From JAYUKV01 sp043764135 (GTDB lineage Bacteria; Patescibacteriota; JACMRA01): 19,172 bases of DNA. The stretch lies in NCBI GenBank assembly GCA_043764135.1, contig JAYUKV010000026.1, positions 1 to 19,172 on the forward strand, given 5' to 3'. Shown in pieces: positions 1-7,268 of the stretch (positions are counted from its first letter, which is position 1; every line of letters begins with the position of its first letter). Under the pieces are notes generated by a model. It had not been told where the DNA came from. It saw only the letters and a list, made by a program, of their open reading frames with translations, and made no database searches. A program made the position numbers and the translations under genes.

Positions 1-1
1 A

Positions 2-67
2 TATGTGCTAGTTGAGGAACGACCCAATTTGTTTAAGATAAAACAATATTATTTGACAATTAAGTAA
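2..67 (+). CDS. C-terminal tail of an unknown protein (5' truncated by window edge)
   Basis: One frame is open from the window edge to a TAA at 65-67 and encodes 21 residues ending in LFKIKQYYLTIK. The other two forward frames stop within the first 20 bases. The composition is lysine- and tyrosine-rich and looks coding, and it sits 35 bp upstream of the next plus-strand gene, so it is probably the end of the preceding cistron. The fragment is too short to name a family. A chance open frame is possible, because AT-rich DNA of this length is often open. Confidence 0.45.
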   Translation, partial: YVLVEERPNLFKIKQYYLTIK

Positions 68-102
68 ATCTAACAAAAAATTTTTTCATTAAAAAAAATA
101 AT

Positions 103-591
103 ATGTTTAATGAAACCAATTACTTTGAAAGAAATATAATTTTAGCGATTACTTGTTTGGTTTTTATTATTATTTTAGCAAATACAAATTTATTATTATT
201 CACCAAACCTAACTATAGTTCATTCAAATTCGCAGAACGAGATGCGTATTATGATGACAGAAAATACAAAATTATTGATAGTATTGATAAATATATATGT
301 GATAAAACAGATGTAAAAAATAAAGAATTTATTACTTGTAATGTATATTTTAAAAGTAGTATACCTGTTGATAGTAAGGAATTTATTCAATTTTTTATTA
401 ACAAAGAAGGCTATGACAAAAACAATTTAGAGTTTGAAGGGTATTTTGGATGTAACAATAGCAACGCATCATTAACTTTATTACAATGTAGTTCAAGTAT
501 ATTTAATTACCAACCTGGAAATTATGAGTTAACTCTCAAAATTAGTGATTTGTATTTCGGGGAGGCTTTAAAATTAAAAATAATAGAATAG
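103..591 (+). CDS. Single-pass membrane protein with four-cysteine extracytoplasmic domain
   Basis: I do not recognise the family of this 162-residue protein. Residues about 11-34 form one strong hydrophobic helix after a short charged N-terminus, which suggests a signal anchor with the remainder outside the membrane. The outer part carries four cysteines (66, 79, 117, 129), spaced like two disulfide pairs, and ends in a stretch around residue 138 (PGNYELTLKISD) that resembles the last strands of an Ig- or FN3-like beta sandwich. No Shine-Dalgarno lies before the ATG. The gene ends one base before the ATG of the first glycosyltransferase, so the two are probably co-transcribed. A role as a surface or accessory protein for glycan assembly is inferred from position alone. 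Confidence 0.82.
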   Translation: MFNETNYFERNIILAITCLVFIIILANTNLLLFTKPNYSSFKFAERDAYYDDRKYKIIDSIDKYICDKTDVKNKEFITCNVYFKSSIPVDSKEFIQFFINKEGYDKNNLEFEGYFGCNNSNASLTLLQCSSSIFNYQPGNYELTLKISDLYFGEALKLKIIE

Positions 592-592
592 T

Positions 593-1834
593 ATGCTAAA
601 TATAATTAAAACAAGAATTAATAATTTTTTCACAAAAAATACAAATAAATCAATTAATATAGATACGATAATTTTTCTTAATCTTGTATTTCTTTTAACT
701 ATATTCAAGTTACAACTATTTGGTGTAGAGACAGTAGAATACAAGAATACTTTTCAATACTGGTTTGACCATCTTGATAAAAATGGAATATTTGCATTAA
801 AAGATACTTATTATAACAAAAGCCCCTCATTTATTACTTTGATTTATTTTAGCACCTTACTAAAACTACCAGCAATACTTTCATTGAAATTAATTAGTAT
901 ATTTTTTGATTTTGTTCTAGCATATTCAATAAGTTCAATATATTACCAAATAAGAAAAAATGACTTTTTATCAAAAATTGTCTTTATAGTTGTATTTGGA
1001 TTGCCTGGGGTAATAATTAATTCATCGCTATGGGGCAATCTTGATGTAATTTGGGTTTCTCTATCTTCTCTTTCTTTACTTTTCCTTATCAAAAGAAATT
1101 ACCTATCTTCATCCTTAGCTTTAGCATTAGCATTTTGTTTTGACTTAAAAGCACTTTTCATATTTCCATTATATTTAGTCTTATTCTTTAAAAGAAAAAT
1201 TCCTAAACTTGCATTTCTCTATTATTCGTTTATCCCACCATTGGTTTATTTAATCAGCTTAATACCTTCTTTCCTGATGGGCCGTCCTTTACTTAGTGAT
1301 AAATTTAATGGAGCTAATGTTGAAGGTCTGCTAAATATATATTTCCATCAAAATCAGTTTTCCAATCAAATTGTAGCGGGTGCTACTCCGAATTTATATT
1401 CATGGATAGCTTCTGATTTAAAGGGACTATTGTTTATCCCGATAATAATTTTAGTAATTATTGTAATATCAGTTTTAGTTTATTTACTTAGTCAAAAGTC
1501 AACAAATAATTATAGTTATTATGATTTACTAGATGATGTATTATTATTATATACAACTTTTGTATTTATAGCGCCTAATATGACACAACAATCTTACTTT
1601 TTCCCGGAGATATTAGCAATTTTAATGCTGTTTTTAAAACCTAAGAACTGGCTGTATTACTTGATAATTATAATTTCATCAACCTTTGGACAGTGGAAAT
1701 CTGTAATTGATACTATACAAATTCCATTTTTCTTAGAATTCTACTGGTGCGCAGTTTTCATTTTAATATCGTTAATATTTGCATTAAAAGAAAAATTAAA
1801 AACCTTGGATATAAAAAGCTATGACATTTTTTAA
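593..1834 (+). CDS. GT-C family multi-pass glycosyltransferase (divergent copy)
   Basis: The 413-residue protein has about ten hydrophobic helices. It has the layout of GT-C enzymes, which move a sugar from a polyprenyl-phosphate donor on the outer face of the membrane. The family signature NSSLWG-x-x-D is at residues 143-151, here as WGNLD rather than the usual WGQxD. The acidic residue of the first outer loop is E49, where the next gene has D34. The later aromatic motif reads MTQQSYFF against MQERYFF in the neighbour. The gene starts one base after the previous stop and overlaps the next gene by 14 nt. The two GT-C proteins are clear paralogs, and the changed key residues may mean a different sugar or an accessory role. 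Confidence 0.88.
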   Translation: MLNIIKTRINNFFTKNTNKSINIDTIIFLNLVFLLTIFKLQLFGVETVEYKNTFQYWFDHLDKNGIFALKDTYYNKSPSFITLIYFSTLLKLPAILSLKLISIFFDFVLAYSISSIYYQIRKNDFLSKIVFIVVFGLPGVIINSSLWGNLDVIWVSLSSLSLLFLIKRNYLSSSLALALAFCFDLKALFIFPLYLVLFFKRKIPKLAFLYYSFIPPLVYLISLIPSFLMGRPLLSDKFNGANVEGLLNIYFHQNQFSNQIVAGATPNLYSWIASDLKGLLFIPIIILVIIVISVLVYLLSQKSTNNYSYYDLLDDVLLLYTTFVFIAPNMTQQSYFFPEILAILMLFLKPKNWLYYLIIIISSTFGQWKSVIDTIQIPFFLEFYWCAVFILISLIFALKEKLKTLDIKSYDIF

Positions 1835-3011
1835 ATTAAATAAACAACAATTATTATTTCTTATTGCAATAATTGGAATAACTATCTTTAAAATCAGTTT
1901 ATTTCCAAATAGATCATATGATATAAATTATTTCTTAACTCCATGGTATGAATTCTTAAAATTAAACGGAATAAAATCATTCGGATACCCTTTCAACAAT
2001 TACAACCCACCTTACATCCTACTTTTATATATTAGTAGTTTGATCTTCCAAAACAGTATAATTGGTATTAAATTTGTTTCATTAGTTTTTGATTTTCTTT
2101 TTGCTGATGCTTTTTCTAAAATTGTTTCAATTTTTAATCCAAAACTAAAGAATTTATCATATTTGTTTGCTTTCGGAAATCCACTTTTGATTGTTAATAG
2201 CTCCTTATGGGGGCAATGTGACGTAATATATACAACATTCATCTTCTATAGTTTATATTACTTGTTAAAACAAAAGACATTGAGATCATTACTAATGTAT
2301 TCGATAGCAGTAATTTTTAAAGCTCAAGCTTTGTTTTTGCTTCCTTTTTTTATTTTTTTGGTTTTTTCAAAGTATATCACTATACGTGAGGCTTTTAGAG
2401 GAGTTTTGATATTTATCTTCACATTTCTATTATCAGGATTAATCCCTATCTTATTCGGAAGACCTGCAATTTCAGGGTTAATTTTTGATAATTTTAATTC
2501 AGAAGGTGTTTACAATACCTATTTAGCTCAAGCTAGCACTCAACAACAATTAGTTTTGTATTGGGTTCCTACAATTTATAACTGGATTTCTAACAGTCTT
2601 TATGAAGTTTTTTTTCCATCAGTTATGTTATATGTTTTAGCAATTATCTCACTTTTAATTTGGATTTTAAATAAAAAACAATTTACAAAACTAGAGATTG
2701 ATTCAAATCTAATTCTATTTGCTTTTACTTTTACAACAACATTCGTCTATATTCTACCTAAGATGCAAGAAAGATATTTTTTTGCCGCAGCTTCTCTTGG
2801 TTTGTTATTAATGTTTATTGATAAAAAAAGAATTTGGATGCCGCTGTTACTGTATTTACCTGTGTTAGTAGGAGACTTTAGAGGCGCAGTCACATATCAA
2901 GGGTTTATTCCAAGTTTCTTAACACCTACTTATGGAGTTTTCTTTGTTGGTATCTGCATCGTGTATTATTGGTATAGAATTTTTACAATAAATAACAACA
3001 CCATCAAATAG
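1821..3011 (+). CDS. GT-C family multi-pass glycosyltransferase (canonical copy)
   Basis: The 396-residue polytopic protein is a paralog of the preceding gene and keeps the standard GT-C features. These are an acidic residue in the first outer loop (D34, in YDINYF), the YNPPY element near residue 61, NSSLWGQCD at residues 126-134, and a KMQERYFF element near residue 315. Members with this WGQxD pattern are annotated as mannosyl- or hexosyltransferases acting on polyprenyl-phosphate sugars; the sugar cannot be read from sequence. The ATG lies inside the end of the previous gene with a 14-nt overlap, so translation is probably coupled. The stop codon sits in the loop of an intrinsic terminator, making this the last gene of the operon. 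Confidence 0.9.
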   Translation: MTFFKLNKQQLLFLIAIIGITIFKISLFPNRSYDINYFLTPWYEFLKLNGIKSFGYPFNNYNPPYILLLYISSLIFQNSIIGIKFVSLVFDFLFADAFSKIVSIFNPKLKNLSYLFAFGNPLLIVNSSLWGQCDVIYTTFIFYSLYYLLKQKTLRSLLMYSIAVIFKAQALFLLPFFIFLVFSKYITIREAFRGVLIFIFTFLLSGLIPILFGRPAISGLIFDNFNSEGVYNTYLAQASTQQQLVLYWVPTIYNWISNSLYEVFFPSVMLYVLAIISLLIWILNKKQFTKLEIDSNLILFAFTFTTTFVYILPKMQERYFFAAASLGLLLMFIDKKRIWMPLLLYLPVLVGDFRGAVTYQGFIPSFLTPTYGVFFVGICIVYYWYRIFTINNNTIK

Positions 3012-3025
3012 ATGGTGATTTTTAT
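2999..3025 (+). terminator. Intrinsic terminator closing the glycosyltransferase operon
   Basis: A perfect 7-bp stem CACCATC / GATGGTG with a 5-nt loop is followed directly by ATTTTTATG. The stop codon of the second glycosyltransferase is in the loop and first arm position, so translation runs into the hairpin. Confidence 0.8.
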
Positions 3026-3049
3026 GATTTTTCTGATGTCAATTGTTAA

Positions 3050-3193
3050 TTATTTCTTAGAAAAAGAATAAATAAACATTGAAAGGCTTGCAACAAATAC
3101 AATTGCAGAAATTGTCATTAGGAAATTATTTTGAAAATAAAAACCTGTAGAAGCTAAAGCTGCTGTTGTTGTTGGTTTTGTAGTACCGTACAT
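3050..3193 (-). CDS. 47-residue protein with LASTG-like motif and one membrane helix
   Basis: This short ORF lies opposite to its neighbours in an otherwise empty gap. It starts MYGTTKPTTT, continues through ALASTGF (residues 12-18), has a hydrophobic helix at about residues 23-43 and ends in SKK. This is the order of a sortase sorting signal (LPxTG-like motif, helix, positive tail) without a leader peptide. The positive C-terminus predicts that the threonine-rich N-terminus faces outward. A promoter with TTGACT, a 17-bp spacer and TAAAAT lies just upstream at 3248-3276, which supports a real gene. There is no Shine-Dalgarno. Short threonine-rich LPxTG-like proteins occur in CPR and actinobacterial genomes, but I cannot assign a function. 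A plain small membrane protein is the alternative. Confidence 0.65.
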   Translation of the reverse strand: MYGTTKPTTTAALASTGFYFQNNFLMTISAIVFVASLSMFIYSFSKK

Positions 3194-3224
3194 ATTTTTG
3201 TATATATTTATTTTTAATATTAAA

Positions 3225-3241
3225 GCTAAATTTTTTTTAGC
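3225..3241 (-). other. Small hairpin in the leader of the 47-residue gene
   Basis: GCTAAA at 3225-3230 pairs with TTTAGC at 3236-3241 around a 5-nt loop, right at the predicted transcript start of the small minus-strand gene. It could be a 5' stabilising hairpin. Six A/T-rich base pairs can also arise by chance. Confidence 0.3.
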
Positions 3242-3247
3242 AACTAT

Positions 3248-3276
3248 ATTTTACTCTATTATAAAATTTTAGTCAA
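3248..3276 (-). promoter_or_regulatory. Promoter of the 47-residue gene
   Basis: On the minus strand, TTGACT (3271-3276) is followed by a 17-bp spacer and TAAAAT (3248-3253). Predicted transcription starts near 3241, about 48 nt before the ATG. Confidence 0.6.
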
Positions 3277-3303
3277 CACTTATTTGCATTATTTAATATA
3301 ATC

Positions 3304-3391
3304 ATGATAATCAATCGATTTTTGTATAATAAAAAGGGTAACAAAATTAAAAATTAAAAATTTTGACTATATTGTAAATATTGATTATCAT
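3304..3391. repeat. 12-bp perfect inverted repeat, 64 nt apart, before the methyltransferase
   Basis: ATGATAATCAAT at 3304-3315 is repeated as its exact reverse complement ATTGATTATCAT at 3380-3391. The right arm contains the -10 box of the methyltransferase promoter. Paired operators for a DNA-looping regulator, or a remnant of a small element, are both possible. Confidence 0.5.
3363..3391 (+). promoter_or_regulatory. Promoter of the methyltransferase gene
   Basis: TTGACT (3363-3368), a 17-bp spacer and TATCAT (3386-3391) place the transcript start near 3398. The in-frame TTG at 3381 lies inside the spacer, so it cannot be the start codon; the ATG at 3423 is downstream of the predicted start. 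Confidence 0.65.
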
Positions 3392-3422
3392 ATTACCAAC
3401 AACTTTATTATATTATATAATT

Positions 3423-4166
3423 ATGCAAATTAACAGTTCCCAAAACAAAAAATTCTCTAGTAACCAAAATTTTGATTATGGAGGTGAAGATCTTGATTTA
3501 TTAGAAAACGCAGATAATTACTTTAACTTAATTATAAACAATTTTGGAAATAAAATAGGTAATTCTATCCTTGAAGTAGGTGCAGGTTCTGGTAATCTAA
3601 CTTATTGGTTAAGGAAAAGATTTCCAAACTCAAAAATTGTAGCTATAGAACCTTCTGACAAAATGTTTAGTGAGATAAAAAATAGAAATATAGAAAATGT
3701 AGAAATATATCAAGGATTTTTGTCTGAATATGCAGAAAAATTCTCAAATCAATTCGACACAATAATATATAACAATGTATTAGAGCATATTGAAGATGAT
3801 GTAGCGGAAATGAAAACAGTTAACCATATTCTTAAGAAAGATGGGTATTTACTATCATATAACCCTGCGCTTAATTTCTTATACGACGCTCATGATGCAA
3901 GTGTGGGACATTACAGAAGATATTATAAAAAAGAATTGACTGAAAAGTATGTTGAATCAGGTTTCGTTGTTGAATCTGCAAAATACCATGATTTATTCGG
4001 TGCAGTATTAATGTTTATCAAATATAAAGTTCTAAAATTAAAATCAATTGACCAAGGAAATGCAATGACTTATTTTAATACAGTATTGCCTGTAATAGAT
4101 AGAATTGAAAAGTTCATACCAATACCAGCTGGTAAAAATTTATTTGTAATAGGGAAAAAGAAATAA
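3423..4166 (+). CDS. Class I SAM-dependent methyltransferase
   Basis: The 247-residue protein has a Rossmann-type methyltransferase core. Motif I is ILEVGAGSGNLT at residues 49-60, followed by an acidic residue at the end of strand beta-2 (VAIEPSD) and the NNVLEHIEDD element after strand beta-4. The GHYRRYYKKEL element with a hydrophobic C-terminal part resembles methyltransferases found in polysaccharide or glycosyltransferase clusters, which fits the glycosyltransferases upstream. The methyl acceptor is unknown. The ORF could extend to a TTG at 3381, but that codon lies inside the promoter, so I use the ATG at 3423. No Shine-Dalgarno is visible. The gene is convergent with the phosphatase and shares a bidirectional terminator with it. 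Confidence 0.9.
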   Translation: MQINSSQNKKFSSNQNFDYGGEDLDLLENADNYFNLIINNFGNKIGNSILEVGAGSGNLTYWLRKRFPNSKIVAIEPSDKMFSEIKNRNIENVEIYQGFLSEYAEKFSNQFDTIIYNNVLEHIEDDVAEMKTVNHILKKDGYLLSYNPALNFLYDAHDASVGHYRRYYKKELTEKYVESGFVVESAKYHDLFGAVLMFIKYKVLKLKSIDQGNAMTYFNTVLPVIDRIEKFIPIPAGKNLFVIGKKK

Positions 4167-4313
4167 TTAAATCAATTGAGTTTAGATTTAAAATAACTTA
4201 TCCCTAAGATTGAAGAAGCCAACATTATATCGCCTTAAAAATATTAATAATTTATCAATTCATTTTGAAAAGTTTACGTTAAAAAAATATTTTTACCTGT
4301 ATTCAGAATAATA

Positions 4314-4340
4314 ATAAAAAAAACCCTCATGGGTTTTTAT
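4314..4340. terminator. Bidirectional intrinsic terminator
   Basis: AAAAACCC / GGGTTTTT forms an 8-bp stem with a TCAT loop (4319-4338). On the minus strand it is followed by a run of eight T that ends the mraY-PH-phosphatase operon. On the plus strand TTTTTATTT follows and can end the methyltransferase transcript. Confidence 0.85.
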
Positions 4341-4973
4341 TTAATCATCAAAATCAATGAATCCTTTTTCTTTTGACTCAAACATTGTTGATTTGTATTT
4401 ATCGTTAAACTCTATAAATTCTCCATTCTTGATATATTCAAACTCCCTATGTTTAAATGGAGATATTTCCAAAAATATAGTTCTAGCAATCATTATAACA
4501 TCACCATGAGAAACAACAATTATATCTTTACTTTCAAATCTATTTTCGCACATTTCCAAGAATTCTGAAATTCTTATAGAAACTTCAATACACGATTCCA
4601 CTCCTTCACTCATCTCTCCATTAATATCTGCGCTCCAAACAGATTCATACAATATAGAAGATTCAAGTTCCAATGATTCAAATTTTCTTTCAACTAAATT
4701 GTTGTTAACAAAAAAAGAATAATGAGGCAATCCTAGTATTTGCTTAGTAATCAACGCAGATTGAAGCGTTCTTGTAAAAGGGGAAGTAAATATAATAGTT
4801 TTTGATAAATTTACTATATCTGACAACTTCTCAGCAGTGATTGCAATTTGTTTCATCCCTTCAGGTAACAAACCATATTCGGGCAATGTACCATTTTCTG
4901 AGGTAGAACAAATTACCCCTTTTTCATTACTCACACTATATCCATGCCTTAGGAAAAAATATCTATTTTTCAT
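4341..4973 (-). CDS. Histidine phosphatase superfamily protein (phosphoglycerate mutase-like)
   Basis: The 210-residue protein has the RHG signature at residues 9-11 (FFLRHGYS), whose histidine is phosphorylated during catalysis. A second arginine is at 68 (SPFTRTLQSA), a probable catalytic acid at E95, and the second catalytic histidine at 156 (VVSHGD). All core residues are present, so an active phosphatase or mutase is expected. The family acts on sugar phosphates, nucleotides or phosphoproteins, and the substrate cannot be read here. It is the last gene of the mraY-PH operon, 56 bp after the PH-domain gene, with the terminator right at its stop. A link to cell-wall precursor metabolism is suggested only by position. 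Confidence 0.88.
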   Translation of the reverse strand: MKNRYFFLRHGYSVSNEKGVICSTSENGTLPEYGLLPEGMKQIAITAEKLSDIVNLSKTIIFTSPFTRTLQSALITKQILGLPHYSFFVNNNLVERKFESLELESSILYESVWSADINGEMSEGVESCIEVSIRISEFLEMCENRFESKDIIVVSHGDVIMIARTIFLEISPFKHREFEYIKNGEFIEFNDKYKSTMFESKEKGFIDFDD

Positions 4974-5029
4974 ACGAATGTTTTGGTTTTTATATTTTTT
5001 TAGAATTTTGTATTTTTAGTTTAATTTTT

Positions 5030-5779
5030 TTAAAAAATTATACTTGATGGATCATCTACTGTTCGGTATCCACTATCTGGAGAACTTGATACCTGAGGCT
5101 GGGTAACATCACCATTTTCAGTTGGCTTAGTTACTACTCCTTCTAATACTTTTCTTAATTCTTCTGCATTAGTAATTGCTCCTTGTCTAGAAGTGTCCTC
5201 ACCTTTTTGGTGATATAGATCTGAGATTATACCAGCAACTTTTGAGGGTTCAGGGCAATTTTCAAATATAAATCCATTTGTAGTGCCGTCAGTATTGGAT
5301 CCAAGATCAATAGAAGAAGTTTTAATAACAACTTCACCATACCCTAGTAAAGATGGTAACAAACCATTTTGTCTATGAGTAACATCTTGTACATTTGAAA
5401 TCGCAAGTTCGTTCACCTCTCTTTTAAAAACTCCTTTTTGGTCTATATCGATCACTCTATCAGTAGTAACTAATTGAAGTGAAAGATAAAAATTATGAAA
5501 GTACCATAAAAAAGAAACCAATAAACCCAACCCCGCCAAACTTACAACGAAATCAACGATTTTCATAATAAAGTCCATTGAAGATGGGATAAATGCCTGA
5601 GCAATCAACTTAATCACTACAAAAAAAAGAAAAATAAGTAACGTTGCAATAAATCTTATTACCAAAACTGCAATATCTTGCCTTACTATTAAAATTATAT
5701 CTTCTTTTGGATTTGATTGTTGTGGAAATGCAGGAGAATCCCAAATAAACCTATCGTTTGAATAATTTTCAAAGTTCAT
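5030..5779 (-). CDS. Membrane protein with bacterial PH domain
   Basis: In this 249-residue protein, residues about 36-60 and 73-95 are membrane helices. They are followed by a domain (about 98-190) with the bacterial PH pattern: VTTDRVIDIDQKGVF, then ISNVQDV and GYGEVVIKTSS. The C-terminal 60 residues are polar, rich in Thr, Ser and Pro, and probably disordered. Two helices followed by a PH domain is the usual arrangement of bPH2/YdbS-like proteins, whose roles are poorly known and mostly envelope-related. The ATG is 18 bp after the mraY stop, so the gene belongs to the same transcript, and the phosphatase follows. Involvement in cell-wall assembly is an inference. Confidence 0.85.
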   Translation of the reverse strand: MNFENYSNDRFIWDSPAFPQQSNPKEDIILIVRQDIAVLVIRFIATLLIFLFFVVIKLIAQAFIPSSMDFIMKIVDFVVSLAGLGLLVSFLWYFHNFYLSLQLVTTDRVIDIDQKGVFKREVNELAISNVQDVTHRQNGLLPSLLGYGEVVIKTSSIDLGSNTDGTTNGFIFENCPEPSKVAGIISDLYHQKGEDTSRQGAITNAEELRKVLEGVVTKPTENGDVTQPQVSSSPDSGYRTVDDPSSIIF

Positions 5780-5797
5780 ATTTATATATTATATATT

Positions 5798-6970
5798 TTA
5801 TTTTATTAATAGACCTAAAACCATTGCAATCATTGCAAAAAGTATAGATACAAGCCAATATCTGATTGTTACTTGTTCCCTGGAAAGCCCTATAGCTTCA
5901 AAATGGTGATGCAAGGGAGCTGCATGAAAGACTTTTCGTTTAAACAACTTTTTTGATGTTATTTGTATTATGTTACTACCTGCTGTTACATAAAACATAA
6001 AGCCTGCGATAGGTAACAACCATACTCTATTAAGTATAATTGCAACTACAGCAATTGTCACGAGAAGAGATGTGGACCCTGTGTCACCCATATGGAATTT
6101 TGCTGGTGCAATATTAAACCATAGATAAGCTAAAGTACAACCTATTATAACCACAAGTAGAGTTGCAATCTTGTACTGTCCGTCATTTACTGCAATACCA
6201 GCAAAAGCTAAATACATTGGAATAACACAGCCAGCATACAATCCGTCAAAACCGTCAATTACTGAACCTCCCCACGCTGATAAAACTACAATTATAGTAA
6301 AAAATATCAATGCCCAACCTGCTGGTACTAAGAAATTTATTCCTGGAATTGTGAAAGCGGGTGAAATAGTTGTTAAATCGAATCTAAACCATGATTGATT
6401 CGATCCATCCCATAATGGAAGTAAAACTTTATGTAAAAAATTTCTACCAGAATCATCAATTAATTTAAAGTGAAACCAAATCCCGACCAATGATGACATA
6501 GCAGCAATGATAAATAATCTTTGTCTTAACTTTAGACCGCCAGCGTGATAATTACCTCCTCCTTCCATAGTTACCATTGTGTCATCAATCATACCCAGTA
6601 TAGCACTAAAGACAAGAGTACCCAATGGTATCCAAGTAGTCTTACGGTCTATAAAATTTAGAAATTGAAATGTTTTATTTTCACCTTCGATCTTAAGAAA
6701 GAACCAAAAGAATAAAGCTATTGCAACTGTTGTAATCCAAATTAATAACCCTCCTGCCCTAGGCACTGTTCTATTTACTTCATTATCTTGGTAAAATTTT
6801 TTTGTTACCTCAAGTTCTTTACCATCTGAACCTAGAGTTCTAGATTTTTTCTTCCAAAATCTAAGCCATGTTAGTAGTCTTATCAAGTAAGGAGCCCACC
6901 AATATGCGATCAAAAATGAAAGAACACCAAAGACTAACATTTTGACGGTTTCTGCATATACTAAATTCAT
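5798..6970 (-). CDS. mraY: Phospho-N-acetylmuramoyl-pentapeptide transferase MraY
   Basis: MraY transfers phospho-MurNAc-pentapeptide from UDP to undecaprenyl phosphate, forming lipid I at the inner face of the membrane. The 390-residue polytopic protein shows the aspartate pair (GMIDD, D129-D130), the DGFDG element at 239-243, MGDTGS at 294-299, and the LHHHFE triad at 353-357, which separates MraY from WecA-type enzymes. It is about 30 residues longer than usual, mainly in loops around residues 45-65 and 175-215. The N-terminal TPTMGG motif is changed to TVPRAGG, and the lysine after the DD pair is not where expected. The ATG at 6970 is preferred over an in-frame TTG at 6979 because the promoter at 6985-7013 starts transcription at about 6978. 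It leads an operon with the PH protein and phosphatase. Confidence 0.95.
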   Translation of the reverse strand: MNLVYAETVKMLVFGVLSFLIAYWWAPYLIRLLTWLRFWKKKSRTLGSDGKELEVTKKFYQDNEVNRTVPRAGGLLIWITTVAIALFFWFFLKIEGENKTFQFLNFIDRKTTWIPLGTLVFSAILGMIDDTMVTMEGGGNYHAGGLKLRQRLFIIAAMSSLVGIWFHFKLIDDSGRNFLHKVLLPLWDGSNQSWFRFDLTTISPAFTIPGINFLVPAGWALIFFTIIVVLSAWGGSVIDGFDGLYAGCVIPMYLAFAGIAVNDGQYKIATLLVVIIGCTLAYLWFNIAPAKFHMGDTGSTSLLVTIAVVAIILNRVWLLPIAGFMFYVTAGSNIIQITSKKLFKRKVFHAAPLHHHFEAIGLSREQVTIRYWLVSILFAMIAMVLGLLIK

Positions 6971-6984
6971 AAATATCAATAACT

Positions 6985-7013
6985 ATTTTGGTTTAGATAT
7001 TAATTCATGTCAA
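6985..7013 (-). promoter_or_regulatory. mraY promoter, near-leaderless
   Basis: On the minus strand, TTGACA (7008-7013) is a perfect -35 box, followed by a 17-bp spacer and CAAAAT (6985-6990). The transcript start falls near 6978, about 8 nt before the mraY ATG at 6970, leaving no room for a Shine-Dalgarno. Confidence 0.6.
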
Positions 7014-7114
7014 AAAAATAAATCCTGTGTCATATATCTATGATTAATAAAAATGTGCACTATAGGATGTAGACTTATTATCTTGCATCGATGACAGGCA
7101 AGTTCTATATCTAC
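7010..7114 (-). ncRNA. Candidate structured RNA: two abutting hairpins with a U-run
   Basis: In the 298-bp divergent gap there are two stems that meet exactly. ATCCT-GTG at 7022-7029 pairs with CAC-(TAT)-AGGAT at 7058-7068, and GTAGA + CTTGC (7069-7073, 7082-7086) pair with GCAAG + TCTAC (7098-7102, 7110-7114). Read on the minus strand, the second structure is followed by TTTATTTTTTTG, like a terminator. The element lies upstream of both flanking promoters, so it is not a leader of either gene. I see no clear promoter for it and no match to a riboswitch, SRP RNA or 6S RNA that I recognise. Strand is inferred from the U-run only. Confidence 0.3.
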
Positions 7115-7220
7115 TGTGAGTTAATCAACTATTAAGCGATATAAGGAAAATAAAGTTTTTCATTGTTTGTTTAAATTTAGGCAAAAATAATTTTTTTGTT
7201 TTTTTTATTTAAAATTTATT

Positions 7221-7249
7221 TTGACAAAATTCTTCTTCTCTTTTATTTT
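7221..7249 (+). promoter_or_regulatory. Promoter of the comEC-linked operon
   Basis: TTGACA (7221-7226, perfect), a 17-bp spacer and TATTTT (7244-7249) put the transcript start near 7256. A TTG-initiated longer ORF would begin inside this -35 box, so the ATG at 7269 is the start. Confidence 0.65.
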
Positions 7250-7268
7250 CTCCTCAATTCATAATATT

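Noticed and set aside
53..58. TTGACA before the first full gene as a -35 box
   Set aside because: No acceptable -10 box is found 16-18 bp downstream, and the hexamer lies in the probable coding tail of the upstream gene.
2012..2242. Minus-strand ORF of 76 codons inside the second glycosyltransferase
   Set aside because: It is fully opposite a well-supported gene with family motifs and has no promoter or homology cue of its own.
6171..6398. Plus-strand ORF of 75 codons inside mraY
   Set aside because: It lies opposite the conserved MraY catalytic region and is explained by the codon pattern of that gene.
7022..7114. tRNA, SRP RNA or a known riboswitch in the mraY upstream gap
   Set aside because: There is no cloverleaf, no GGTTCGA-type T-loop, no SRP-type GGAAG loop motif and no conserved riboswitch core that I recognise. 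Only two simple stems are supported.
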